From positions 386,936-450,935 of the forward strand of contig CALYLW010000680.1 in NCBI GenBank assembly GCA_944989445.1: DNA of 64,000 nt, in the 5' to 3' direction. The translations under genes and the position numbers were made by a program. The notes beneath the pieces are model-generated. The model saw only the letters and a program-made list of their open reading frames with translations. It did not search any database and had not been told where the DNA came from. The stretch is from Ampullaceana balthica. Taxonomy: Eukaryota; Mollusca; Gastropoda; Lymnaeidae. Positions within the stretch are counted from its first letter, which is position 1; each line of letters begins with the position of its first letter. Positions 26,501-35,110 of the stretch are shown piece after piece.

Positions 26501-29500
26501 CTTTACCATAAAAAATTCTACACATCAAGTATGTTGAGAAAGAAACGAAATTTAAGTATTTCTATTAGTTAAAGTTACTGGTCCTTGAACTCAAGGGGAA
26601 ATAAACTCTTTAAAACAAATTCAAGTTCAAGAAATAAAAACTTGGTTAAATAAAATTATATAAATAATCCACAGACGTGTTTTCCCAGATTTATCGTGCT
26701 ATTAAATAAGCTGCCAAAGAGTTTTTTTTATAAGGAATTTCTCATCAAGAGTTCAGTTTCTGAGGCCAGAATTTTCTCGAAGAATTTCTTCTTTTTTTTA
26801 AAAATAAAACAAAACAAAACAAACAAACAAACTTTGTTTAAAGTTAAAGCAATAGCTCCTGTCACTCAGCAAACAAAATTGAAAAATAAAAAGAAATAAA
26901 AATGAAAGAAAGCTTCTACATTCTGTTAACTCTAGCTACAGAGTTATATGAGATCTCACAAAAAATTTATATATTTTAAAAATGCAAGATCTTAGTTTCT
27001 TTTTCTATCCCGGAAGAAAGAAAACCAAAAACCTTAAAAACTAAGAAAAAATCTACAAAACTATAAAAAAAAATTAATTAAAAAAAAACATTTTGAACTC
27101 TTAAAAATGATGGCTATATTGTTGAATATGTCTTTGTTCATGTTTATGGAGAAAAACATGCACAGGCTACATGATACATGATTTAAAATCAAAAGTCTAT
27201 TTAAAATGTCCCTTTTCCTATACAATCTCTATGAAACAATAGGACGCAATAATCTACTGTATAGAAGGAGCGTCAGTAACAGATAAGATAAACAATATAT
27301 AATGTGTATATTTAACAATAGCATTTATCAAAGTAACAAGGTACGTATTCAATCAATAATAAACAGATGATAATTTTTCTGGTGGTACATATTGAACGTA
27401 TATACATGATGTCAGGTCAAAAAAATCTCAAAATAATCGTAGACTTGACACAGAACGACTTTAAAAACTTAAAAAATCAACTTTTCTTATGTGAAATTTC
27501 GGGTACTTTTTATCCATTGAAAAATACTATAATTATTATCATTATTGTGTGTGTGGGGGGGGGGTCTAACAGGTCCAACTGAGTGTTCGCCTATGTCGGC
27601 ATACCCAACCCTGGCTACGCCACTGGGTTGGCGAGTTGTAAGCAATATTCCTTCACCCACCTTTCCTACCCGCAGCAAAAACTCAGGATGGCAAGCTTAG
27701 AAACTAGATAACATTGTCAACATTTTTTTTTCAGCGTTTCAAATACAAAATTTGTAGAGAACTGAAAAGCGTGCATCGCCATGTCAAAATATTATTAGTT
27801 ATTCCTACTAACTTTGTGAGCTGTTCGGCGAGTTTATTTTAAATTTGTATTACTCCGCCTGGTACTTTCACAACAAGCCCAAACAGTTCTTCGGCTTGTC
27901 TACTTCCAGGCACGTCAGCTTCCTTGGGGCACTCGGTTATCAAGTGCTCAATATCTCCAGAGACAAGGGTGGTGCCAATGTTTATAGAGTTTCTGCCGCT
28001 ATCTGGCCGGTTTGGGAAGGATTCAGCCGGCCAGTGGTTCGTTTTCACCTGTGTGACCAAAGGCATGTGCGGGGTCTGGGCTTGGACCGATTGCTCATTC
28101 CAGGCTTCAGAAATGACCAAACCACAGAGCCCTTACGGGGCGGTCCATAAAGTACGTCACGCTATTTTTGACAACTTTAAACTCCCCCCTCCCCCTCTGT
28201 CAAAACTGTCACACATCTCGGATACCCCCCCCTAAAGTACGTCACACTTTCAAATAAAAATGTTGTTTTTTATTAACAAAATAATTAAAATTTAATATAA
28301 AACAGCGTGACGTCACACATGGCCGGACCCCCCCCCTCCCCCATGTCACAAACTGTCACACGTTTTTACACTCCCTCCCCCCTCTGGAGCGTGACGTACT
28401 TTATGGACGGCCCTAAACCGTGCCACAAGTAAAGTGTTCATTCTCATGGAAGACTGGAGTTTTCTTATCAACCCTCTGTGAAGTCTGTAGGATCGTTACA
28501 ATATTCAAGTCAACGTTACTTCAATGTATATGAATGTTAACTGGACTTCAGTAAAACGTCAAAAACATGTAGCGATTCTATGCCGCCGGACAGTAAATAT
28601 TTTAAGTGAGATGGACAGCGATACAGATTTTGTGTGCATATCAGCATATTTAATGCCGATATATTTTCCCCCCCTTTAAATAATCACCCTGAGACACATT
28701 TACAGTTTAGTTTCATAGCTATTTTATTTCGTCAAAATTACTTTCAAGATAAATTTATTTTCTAAAGTAATAAGAGATTCTCTGACGTGCCGATTCACCT
28801 AAGAAAATCCTCCTTTTTATGTAAAATGATGCGCAGTTTTTTGGGGTTAAAATCTTTCTTTTTTTTTAAATTCCCTGTAGAGCCATGTCAAACTGCTGAA
28901 AGTGACGCAAATTGATGGAAAAGAATAGGAAATACTTCAACGAAATTTACTGATGTTCTTATAATAAAAAGCTATTAAAGACGTCATGTCAAAAACTTCT
29001 TTAAAAAAATCGTAGACTCGACAAAAACGACTTTGGTAGATATAAAAAAAAAGTTGATTATTTTTCTTATGTGAAAGTTTGGTACATTTTATCCATCGAA
29101 AAACACTAGAATTGTTATCATTATCGTGGGGGTCTAACAGGGCAGACTACTCGCCTGTGTTAGCCTATTTTTAGAGAAAGACACGGAGAGATAACGAGAG
29201 TATGAGAACGAGAATGCAAGCGAGTGAAAGATATTGGAATACAGAGGACTAGTAACTCATGAGGTATTGATTGATGCGATATAGCGAGGTGTTCACTCAT
29301 TAAGTAAGGGAAGTATTTTCGTTCTTCCCGTCCGGAATTCGGGCGTGGCCTGGGTTGCCTGAAGAAACCAGGAAAGCCAACACTTTATCAACATTTAAAA
29401 CTCTAATAAGAATGCAGGACTAAACACAAACCATAGATAAGCGTAGGACGCAATAATCTTCTGTATAGAAGGAGCGTCTGAAACAGATAAGATAAGATAA

Positions 29501-32500
29501 GATAAGATAAGAAGATAAAAGGAGAAAGGGTGAAAAGTTGGGGGAAAAATGTGTTCGTTTGTTATTATTATTATTTTTATTTTTTTAAAATTATTATTAT
29601 TTTCATTTTTAAAAAATTATTATTATTTTTTGCCTTCCACAAAATGGTAGTTTAAAATTGCCACTATCATACATGCTACCTTTTTAAGAACAAAACGAGA
29701 AAACGAGGAAGGGGGGAAATGTCATTTTAAAAATATTTTCTTTTATTGTTTGGGAAACTTCAAGGCTTTTGTCAACATAATAACTGCATTTATTCTTATC
29801 CATCTACACGTGTAAATGTACATCATAATAACCCTTTACTATTGGCCGCGAGCACACACACACACACACAGTCAAATATTAAATACTTCGTCTTGCGTGA
29901 AAAAAGTTCATGCTGTGCACATTACGTTCAGGTCATTTTGGGTCACTAAGTGTTGTTATCAGTGCACATTACAATCAAGTCTTTGTGTATCACTGAGTAT
30001 TATCAGTAAACATTATAACAATACTGGTCAGTTCAGCAATTACTCTCATTGCCAAACAATACTGGTCAGTTCAGCAATTACTCTCATTGCCAAACAATAC
30101 TGGTCAGTTCAGCAATTACTCTCATTGCCAAACAATACTGGTCAGTTCAGCAATTACTCTCATTGCCAAACAATACTGGTCAGTTCAGCAATTACTCTCA
30201 TTGCCAAACAATACTGGTCAGTTCAGCAATTACTCTCATTGCCATGCTTTAAAATGAGATGGAGGACATTAGGCGAGCACCAATGTTCCCTCTAAGAATC
30301 GTTGCTCCTTGTGCAAAGTAAAAAGCCTCGTGTGTAAAGTTGCACAGCATCCTTTTTTAGTGCAATATTTTCAAAATTTGCTTCGCTGTAATTCTAAACT
30401 TGCTGAGCGGTGTCAATCAGATAACTGCGCGGCCACGCAAATGCGCAGCTTAAAGGGAACATTGGCGAGCACATTATTAGATGGCCACAATGGTATTAAC
30501 GCTAATCCTTCTGTGTGCCCGTCGATTAAACATTATTTAGGCTAATCTCAAGAGATCCCAAGCCTCCAAAACACAGAAGAAAAAAAAAGGAAAAAAAATC
30601 GGCTAAAGGCTAATTACATTAAAGGAGTTATCCGTTAACGTTATCTCGGCTATACACTTGAGGTTTATCGCTAGACATCATCTAGATTTCTATTCTATGC
30701 TCATCTCGTGAGATTTATATCTAGACATTATCTAGGCTAATCTCTTGACACTTATCTCTCTACACGTTATTCAGGCTAAATAATATCATGAGTTAGCTTG
30801 AGTTCTCACTAGATATTATCCTGACTAATTTCATGCCGCATACCGTCATGAAGAGAGAAGCATCGGTTTCTCTAGGTTACAGCCCGACTGTCTATATATG
30901 ATCTAAGAGATTAAAAAACAGCATTAGCTGTGTAGAGTTACAGTCAGACCGAATGTGATCCTTTCTGATGATCTATTAGATTCACGAAGTGTGCACTTTG
31001 AAGGTCAAGGTCGGCGTCATCCCGTGTTTGTTTAGCATCCAGTTAGGATAGATGAGCTAATGCGAGGAGAAGGCTTCTCACGCTGGTGTATAAGGGCCCA
31101 ACACTAGTATACACATTTTTAAAGAAGATAGAAGACATTCTTTGTTCTCGAGATTAAAAAAATGGATACTTTTGATTGCCAAACGTGAAATACAATCCCG
31201 ATTACCGTATAGAATTCAGTTGTCTGACGGTGACAACAGCGGCCGCGTTGTGCTTTAGTCAGAACCGCGGAGTTTTGACGATCGCGGTGCGTCTTCAGGC
31301 AGACAACAAGATCGATAACCTTTGATGTTATGATACCGGGTTTTTTAATTCATTACCTGCCCATGAGAAATTGTATATATTTTTTTGTCTGCAAACAATG
31401 TTCATGTAGAAACAATATCAAGAGTACATTTTGTAATTAAATTGATTATATTAATGTTCCAGGGAAACTCTTTTTCTCATATCAATTAGAATGTTTTGTG
31501 CTCAATCATAATTTTGCTAATATTTATTTTAAGAACTATTGCAATATCCGGATATATGCGACCACAAGTTCCTATAACTGTCGAATGATGAGGTCACTCA
31601 AAAACGACACTTCATTAAACCAGTGCTGCCAGCGCTAGGTTTTTCAACCAAGATCTAGGTTTTTTCAACCTTGTCTAGGTTTCTGGGTTTTTTATTTCGA
31701 AAACAGCCATAATCTAGGTTTTTCTTTAAAAATGTAATTAAACTATGTTAAAGTAAAAATATTATTAAATATGTGCAAATAATATCCTAAATAAATTCGA
31801 TTTTTCAAAAATAAAATTAAGCAACAGGTGGCAACAGTTTTCTTCAGCCGCTCTGTCATGTTACATTATGATATCTCTGGCTCTGTTCCACTGAATTCGA
31901 AAGGTGGCGCTACTGTGGTGGAATCTGTCTAAAGAAATCTAGTACACGATAAAACAGCTTGAATGAGCCAAAATATTCAATTTTATTAGACTTTATGACA
32001 ACTTAACAGCTCTACCATTTTCTTCTGCCTGCGCTGAGAGAATATTCTCTCAAGTATAAATGGTATAGACCAAAGATAATCTTATACAACGCTCAGATAG
32101 ATATAGTTATAAAAACACTTTTCTTATTCCGTATGCAAGAACAAACACATACACATTTTCGTTCTTTCCGTTCGGAAGTTGGACGAGGAAAACCAACACT
32201 CTATCAACATTTAGAACTCAAATGTAAATGCAATACGAGACATAAACAATGGATAAAGTCATGACTCAATAATCTTCTGTATAAAAAAGGAACGTCTGTA
32301 TTAGATAAAATAAGAATGGTTCCAAGAATGCTGATAAGATTGTCATTTATGAGGAAGATGACGCAAGTGATGAATAAATGCAGGTGTAAGTATAATTTAC
32401 AAATACTTGTAGTACAAACTAATACCTCAAGGGCCGTTCATAAAAATGACGACATGCATCTAGGCGAGAGTGACGGGGTTACACTTTTGTGAGATGTGTG

Positions 32501-35110
32501 ACAAGGAGGAGGGGGTGTTTAAGAACTATGACGTCACATCAAAAACGTGAAACTTTAAATGAAATCTAACGATATTAGACTGCAGCCTCACTCTAAATAC
32601 AAACTTAAATGACAATAAAATTATTTTGAAACATGCTCATTTTCAAATAAGAATATATTTTTTTTTCTTTTTTGTAGTGGGAGGGGGAAGCTTTGTGACG
32701 TCATATTTGTTTATTTTTAGCGTGTCTAGGTTTTTTCTTTTGGATCTAGGTTTTTTTGGACGTGTTGGCTAGGTTTTTTCCAAAATTGTCACTGGCAGCA
32801 CTGCATTAAACATGTATATTCTCAATTGAAAGAAGTTTTGTTTTATTTTGTAGTAGTTTTATTTAAATGGAACCAAAACTTAACAATCTACAAATACCCT
32901 TAACGAGTAATCATTATTTTCCAGACCCTATGTGGGCAAAATTTGTCATTTTTTAAAATACCGTTTTACTGTTGAACACCGCAGTGAGATCTAATCTGCA
33001 TGACACGTAGGAAAATACAAAATACGTTATCTTTATAGAGGAAAAGAGAACGATTAGTTGGTAGGTACAATCTTACCTTTCATAACATTTATTGTTGTAA
33101 TGGAATGGGTGTCAATAAAAAGACATTGGGGGGGGGGACGACGACAATAATTAGCATTTTAAATAAAATGTTATCTTAAAACGCTTAGGAAATTTGTTTT
33201 TAAAAAAATCTATTGAACTTCAGTTATCCAGTTGTTAAAATAAAATCTATAAATATTAATGGAACAATGGAACCATCCATAATGATTGGCGAAGTCATGG
33301 GGGAAACTACTCTGTTTTTACAGAAATTTGAACGCCTGCCATAAATTGAACCGGAGCACTCATTGTTTCTCTTTGTTATGCAACGTGTCATAAATATGGG
33401 TAGATAATCCACGACGACAGATTGAATAAAAGGCATGAGTTCAAGTCCGTACGCCCGGTTCTAGATTTCTCGATAATTAAAGGAGTGTCAACAGACCTGG
33501 AGCTCACTTGGACGTATGTTGACGTACAAGAGCGGCGTTTTTATTGATGTAGCTCAACATGGACAGAGGGCACCACTTTACCGGTGCACTTCGCTTGTTT
33601 TGTCTCCGACCGGCTAAAATATCTTATTAGATGCAGAGGCTGTGAGTCAGGATCAATGATCAAAATCAGGGGTGGCCAGAGCTGTAGTAGCTGAGAGCCA
33701 TTTCAAAAAAAAATTTTTTTTAAATATTGAGAGCCACATTGAAGCACTTTGGGTCATTAAACCTGTGTTGGAAATCTTCTAGTAATCTTTGTAACATATC
33801 TTCCATGAATTATACGCGAGCCGCTATTTGAACACAAAAGAGCCGCATGCGGCTAGCGAGACGCGGTTGGGTCACCGTTAAATTCTATATGGGCCTACTA
33901 CCGACCAGCACTTTTAAGCGCTGTAGTTAATTCTTTACAAAAAATATCAACAGTGCTAGGCCACCAAGCGGACCAACCCTTAGCCCCCCCCCCTCCCCCA
34001 ATCCCAATCCAGTCATTTTCGTCAATACTGCAAGATATTCATCTCTTTTCTTTTTTTAAATACATATTAAAGCACACAATCGAAGATTTCAACATTCTGG
34101 CTCTTAGGCATAACGAGGGGTTTTCTAATGCTTTTGTGAAGTTGAATTTTAGCAAGGCAGCTTTACGAGGGCATCAAGGGCTGCAGGTTGGAGATCAGGG
34201 GACAAACGAAAAAAAATTCAGTTGTTGACAACTAATCCCCTTGGAAGCTTGTTCCAGTCACTAATTGTCCCTTGCAAGGTTCTTGTTGTTCAGGGCCTGA
34301 ACTGCCTCGTCCTTGAGAAAATCGAGTTTCTGTCGTAGGCTGGGGCAGTGGACCATACCCTGCCCATTATTACCTGTAGTCTTGAATAGCATGAAGAGCC
34401 TGCACAATCGCCATTCACCAGTCTTCCACTGATAATCGTCTCAAAGCTTCCATCCAGCATGCTAACACCACTTGGAGTGTTCTTGTAACGGATTAGGACA
34501 TAACGAGTTGGGCCGTCTCCAGCCTGTTGATGCTCTTCCAGCGTTATATGGGTTGCAGACAACGTTCATTATCAGAAATCTGCCGGACACAGGTTGTATG
34601 GCGTATTTCTTTTAACCCACGGTTGCCGATCCTAAGATTTCGCCTTGGGAACCCAAAGGGCCATGTTTGCCCGGCCGCTAACACTGTCAATATGATAGTC
34701 ACTGAGTACCTCTTAATGAGGAGTAAATCCTGACTTACTGAGGAAACTGACTCACGCACAAGCCGATGATATTCGTAGGGTTGGTGTAAAGTTTAGATGG
34801 TTTCTGATTCTGGAGACAGTCAAAGGTCTGGTTTCTTTACAGAAGCGCACATTGTTAAGCCGTAGCTTCGTCGCGAACGGCATTAGAAAAAAATAAATAC
34901 TTTCAATACAGAAAATAAACAGAAAGAAAACAAAATAGTTCACAGTAAAAACATAATCGACTTTGAGATGTTAATCAAGATTCGACTAAGAAGAAACTTT
35001 GGCACAATACTTACTGGTAGGTTGGCCTTGTGCTCAGCATTGGACGTCAACGTCTGTAGCCTGGCAGTCATGTTGGAGAGGGACTGCTCAAAGGCGGATA
35101 CCACGTGGGC
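17420..35110 (-). CDS. NAV: Neuron navigator (NAV/UNC-53 family), C-terminal 779 codons in 16 exons
   Basis: Navigators are large cytoskeleton-associated AAA-family proteins that bind microtubule plus ends and guide neurite and cell migration (vertebrate NAV1-3, nematode UNC-53, fly Sickie). The exons, in transcript order, start at 35110, 25925, 24702, 24332, 23689, 23102, 22768, 22522, 22049, 20925, 20567, 19702, 19372, 18838, 18114 and 17563. All splice sites are GT/AG and every phase closes. Visible residues 1-50 are a coiled coil (AHVVSAFEQSL start). Residues 79-190 form a serine-rich and basic linker. A second coiled coil (residues 190-255) includes DIRLEALSSAHQLEQLRETM. The ATPase follows, with Walker A GPSGTGKT (K455), the Walker B-like strand AIILDN (about 514-519; N replaces the usual E, as I recall for vertebrate NAVs), RFVLCANHME near 565 and DWIPKVW. 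The tail ends VNMLMRLQEAAG and HNSIQDF. The N-terminal exons are outside the window or unrecognised. NAV2 versus NAV3 type cannot be decided. Confidence 0.96.
17914..18114 (-). CDS. NAV: NAV exon 15
   Basis: Encodes VYGCRSAWEDPTDWVLETYP, then WPNRGSGNSLMHIRADDLGY and a proline/serine linker to SDPL. The AWEDP-W-TYPWP block is diagnostic for navigators. It is 201 bp, phase 0 at both ends. Confidence 0.96.
18732..18838 (-). CDS. NAV: NAV exon 14
   Basis: Encodes PRLFMSCPMDIGGSQVWFTD, then LWNYTLVETVREGLQ, the end of the AAA lid region. It completes a glycine codon split with exon 13. Confidence 0.96.
19179..19372 (-). CDS. NAV: NAV exon 13
   Basis: Encodes FVLCANHMEVKGFLGRFLRR, then KLVEAEIRTGLRNN and DWIPKVWAHLNKALESHSSA to DVTI. 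This corresponds to the conserved navigator segment after the sensor region. Confidence 0.96.
19631..19702 (-). CDS. NAV: NAV exon 12
   Basis: A 72-bp exon encoding PYIIGTMSQSSCSTTNLQLH then HNF. PYIIGT is the navigator counterpart of the AAA sensor-1 strand. Confidence 0.95.
   Translation of the reverse strand, partial: PVHNWNHESVIMLNYQSAAPSQL
20352..20567 (-). CDS. NAV: NAV exon 11
   Basis: Encodes SGRELTAGSVATFNVDHKSA, then KELRQYLANIADQ and LPSAIILDNLHHVTSLADVF to VKYQK. It includes the Walker B-like strand AIILDN. Confidence 0.96.
20754..20925 (-). CDS. NAV: NAV exon 10 (Walker A)
   Basis: Encodes TKQSCVDSLAFETMIPKTIV, then QRYVSLLLEHRRIILC and the P-loop GPSGTGKTYLAQKLAEHVVL. The nucleotide-binding lysine is intact, so ATP binding is expected. 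Confidence 0.97.
21316..21774 (-). mobile_element. Non-LTR retrotransposon C-terminal remnant with internal 54-bp expansion
   Basis: This sits in the NAV intron between exons 9 and 10, on the NAV strand. The - strand frame ends with RKNTLEFSFFLSRFWGWNGL followed by PDQI, resembling the SFF-R-W-LP motif near the end of many LINE reverse transcriptase ORFs. Immediately before it, an 18-residue block (INYNLDLQHKVNLILQSA) is repeated five times. The frame stays open only because the repeat length is a multiple of three. It is not a functional gene. Confidence 0.6.
21460..21728. repeat. 54-bp minisatellite, five copies
   Basis: Five essentially identical 54-bp units beginning TGATTGTAGTATCAGATTAA, with almost no divergence between copies, which suggests recent expansion or homogenisation. 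Confidence 0.95.
21881..22049 (-). CDS. NAV: NAV exon 9
   Basis: Encodes EYVLRVDPVTNLGLSAESVF, then SYIVGEVTRTKDCELPELLP and IGYLVGDTTQIEICLK. It matches the navigator region just before the ATPase core (DPVS-LGL-S, ELPELLP-GYLVG). Confidence 0.95.
22433..22522 (-). CDS. NAV: NAV exon 8
   Basis: A 90-bp exon encoding KPAEVLIGTLSVSGKTKWDI then LDNVIRKIFK. It corresponds to the vertebrate VSG-T-WE-LD-LIRRVFK block. Confidence 0.94.
22665..22768 (-). CDS. NAV: NAV exon 7
   Basis: Encodes MLLAETAANDREGKRVTISV, then VLGSNPDPTRTGLD, the beta-rich segment preceding the ATPase. The first two bases complete an aspartate codon with exon 6. Confidence 0.92.
22931..23102 (-). CDS. NAV: NAV exon 6
   Basis: Encodes NEMSALKADNDRLHKMMSTS and a serine/threonine-rich stretch ending SFSMTDHSSL. 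The first part closes the second coiled coil (vertebrate LKAENDRLK). Confidence 0.95.
23554..23689 (-). CDS. NAV: NAV exon 5
   Basis: Encodes LCDNDVNALKQALRDKDMKL, then TDIRLEALSSAHQLEQLRET and MTKMK, the conserved navigator coiled coil. The donor is the weaker gtttgt. Confidence 0.96.
24157..24332 (-). CDS. NAV: NAV exon 4
   Basis: Encodes LRSSFSKAFSRKKGKTGSLS, then a serine/proline-rich linker ending KGSHSSG. The LRSSF-KAF-KKK motif is a navigator hallmark. Confidence 0.95.
24551..24702 (-). CDS. NAV: NAV exon 3
   Basis: Encodes DSRIARQMSSDSVSSINSLS, then SACSMTSQQSAHTDSEANKR and LAKQAKKKGW. The basic KKKGW end joins exon 4, as in vertebrate KKKKSWVYELRSSF. Confidence 0.95.
24703..25786. 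other. NAV intron between exons 3 and 2
   Basis: No coding sequence is seen. It contains the 25502-25666 MITE, and the element's two flanks share a block of about 23 bp (ACCCATAT-CCATGTTAATG) at 25474-25494 and 25680-25702, suggesting local duplication around the insertion. Confidence 0.6.
25502..25666. mobile_element. hAT-like MITE in NAV intron
   Basis: A 165-bp element with terminal inverted repeats CAGGGCCGGCATTAG and CTAAGGCCGGCCCTG. The flanks gccccaat and gccctgat agree at 6 of 8 positions, consistent with a decayed 8-bp hAT target duplication. It is non-coding. Confidence 0.75.
25787..25925 (-). CDS. NAV: NAV exon 2
   Basis: Encodes DTELNELRMTIEALKRQSKM, then TLQDPVISPPASRRHTSPAM and KDLHIA. 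It continues the first coiled coil (vertebrate DTELLDLRETIDFLKKKN). Confidence 0.95.
26036..26300. repeat. G-rich minisatellite 110 bp upstream of the NAV exon 2 acceptor
   Basis: Degenerate copies of GGGAGAGGAGGGATG-type units of about 15 bp. In the NAV transcript the array is a C/U-rich tract of about 260 nt lying just before the exon 2 3' splice site. The open frames on both strands are artefacts of the repeat. Confidence 0.9.
27236..27292 (+). mobile_element. Truncated SINE/LINE 3' tail copy
   Basis: Contains GGACGCAATAATCTACTGTA, TAGAAGGAGCGTC and AGATAAGATAA, the same 3' end as the copies at 29314, 32154 and the full SINE at 37760. Confidence 0.65.
27408..27600. repeat. Interspersed repeat, copy 1 of a pair
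   Basis: About 190 bp aligning with 28981-29163. Shared blocks include ATCGTAGACTTGACA, TTTTTCTTATGTGAAA, TTTATCCAT-GAAAAA and GGGGTCTAACAGG. No coding content is recognised. Confidence 0.7.
27850..28125 (-). mobile_element. Degraded non-LTR retrotransposon fragment
   Basis: The - strand frame includes SGDIEHLITECPKEADVPGS followed by R, resembling the H-L-CP-R motif near the C-terminus of jockey-type reverse transcriptase ORFs. The surrounding frame is short and probably frameshifted. Less AT-rich than its surroundings. Tentative. Confidence 0.4.
28137..28414. mobile_element. MITE with 26-bp terminal inverted repeats
   Basis: A 278-bp element. The left end GGGGCGGTCCATAAAGTACG and right end (reversed) AGGGCCGTCCATAAAGTACG continue identically into TCACGCT. 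The interior is C-rich on both flanks and AT-rich in the middle. No clear target duplication was found. A diverged relative begins at 32430. Confidence 0.8.
28981..29163. repeat. Interspersed repeat, copy 2 of a pair
   Basis: Diverged direct copy of 27408-27600 in the same orientation, ending with GGGGGTCTAACAGGGCAGAC. Confidence 0.7.
29314..29520 (+). mobile_element. Retroposon 3' end with GATAA tail
   Basis: Shares ATTTTCGTTCTTCCCGTCCG, CAACACTTTATCAACATTTA and the GGACGCAATAATCTTCTGTA tail with 32154-32311. It ends in about five AGATAAGATA units, the usual simple tail of this retroposon family. Confidence 0.7.
29852..29872. repeat. AC microsatellite
   Basis: A short (AC)n run of about 20 bp. 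Confidence 0.85.
30018..30243. repeat. 38-bp minisatellite, six copies
   Basis: Six almost identical 38-bp units containing AACAATACTGGTCAGTTCAG and CAATTACTCTCATTGC. There are no spacers between copies, so it is a tandem array. Confidence 0.95.
30281..30464. mobile_element. hAT-like MITE, copy 1 (perfect 8-bp target duplication)
   Basis: A 184-bp element with ends CAATGTTCCCTCTAAG and CTTAAAGGGAACATTG. It is flanked on both sides by gcgagcac (30273-30280 and 30465-30472), an exact 8-bp duplication as made by hAT transposases. The interior has a GC-rich GCGCGGCCACGC block near the right end. This copy defines the family also seen at 36589, 39740, 48967 and 57935. Confidence 0.92.
30530..30840. 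repeat. Degenerate minisatellite of about 38 bp
   Basis: Several diverged copies built from AGACATTATCTAGGCTAATC and TCTCGTGAGATTTAT. Old array with no coding content. Confidence 0.55.
32003..32053 (+). pseudogene. hAT transposase dimerisation-motif remnant
   Basis: The sequence LTALPFSSACAERIFSQV, then a stop, fits the hAT C-terminal consensus (LP-S-A--ERVFSQ-). Only a fragment survives, inside the 31621-32803 element. Confidence 0.65.
32154..32311 (+). mobile_element. Retroposon 3' end nested in the hAT element
   Basis: A diverged copy of 29314-29520: ATTTTCGTTCTTTCCGTTCG, CAACACTCTATCAACATTTA, then TCAATAATCTTCTGTAT and AGATAAAATAAG. Confidence 0.65.
32430..32722. mobile_element. Diverged relative of the 28137 MITE, nested in the hAT element
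   Basis: The left end AGGGCCGTTCATAAAAATGA is close to the 28137 element terminus (AGGGCCGTCCATAAAGT). Internal GTGACGTCATA-type motifs and a GGGAGGGGGAAG stretch are also shared in style. The right end is poorly preserved. Confidence 0.5.
33667..33880. mobile_element. Charlie-type hAT MITE, degenerate
   Basis: It starts CAGGGGTGGCCAGAGC and contains GAGAGCCACATTGAAGC and GAGCCGCATGCGGCT, all typical of hAT MITEs known from many animals. The right end has decayed to TTGGGTCACCGTTA. No clear target duplication. Confidence 0.6.
34230..34960 (-). pseudogene. Probable degraded coding remnant, unidentified
   Basis: A less AT-rich block in the NAV exon 1-2 intron. The - strand has broken protein-like stretches: LRLNNVRFCKETRPLTVSRI, KLDFLKDEAVQALNNKNLAR and, one frame over, ISDWNKLPRGLVVNN with a stop. 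The W-N-LP end recalls LINE reverse transcriptase C-termini, but the match is too weak for a family call. Confidence 0.35.
35015..35110 (-). CDS. NAV: NAV exon 1 of the visible set
   Basis: Acceptor cttccccgcag and donor gtaagt flank 32 codons: AHVVSAFEQSLSNMTARLQT, then LTSNAEHKANLP. The AHVVSAFEQSL start is strongly conserved in navigators. The last four residues (ANLP) have no counterpart in the vertebrate proteins as I recall them. It begins in phase 0; the exon before it, expected to encode a leucine-rich coiled-coil end, was not found. Confidence 0.95.

Larger units (their letters stand above)
31621..32803. mobile_element. 1.18-kb non-autonomous hAT element with perfect target duplication
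   Basis: The ends are CAGTGCTGCCAG and CTGGCAGCACTG, flanked by identical 8-bp duplications cattaaac (31613-31620 and 32804-32811). The subterminal regions carry repeated CTAGGTTTTTT motifs at both ends. An internal + strand frame at 32003-32053 reads LTALPFSSACAERIFSQV, resembling the hAT dimerisation motif, followed by stops, so the transposase is dead. A retroposon tail (32154-32311) and a diverged MITE (about 32430-32722) are nested inside. Confidence 0.9.

Noticed and set aside
30018..30243. Regular 38-bp repeats resembling a CRISPR array
   Set aside because: The copies are contiguous with no unique spacers, and the context is a metazoan intron. It is a minisatellite.
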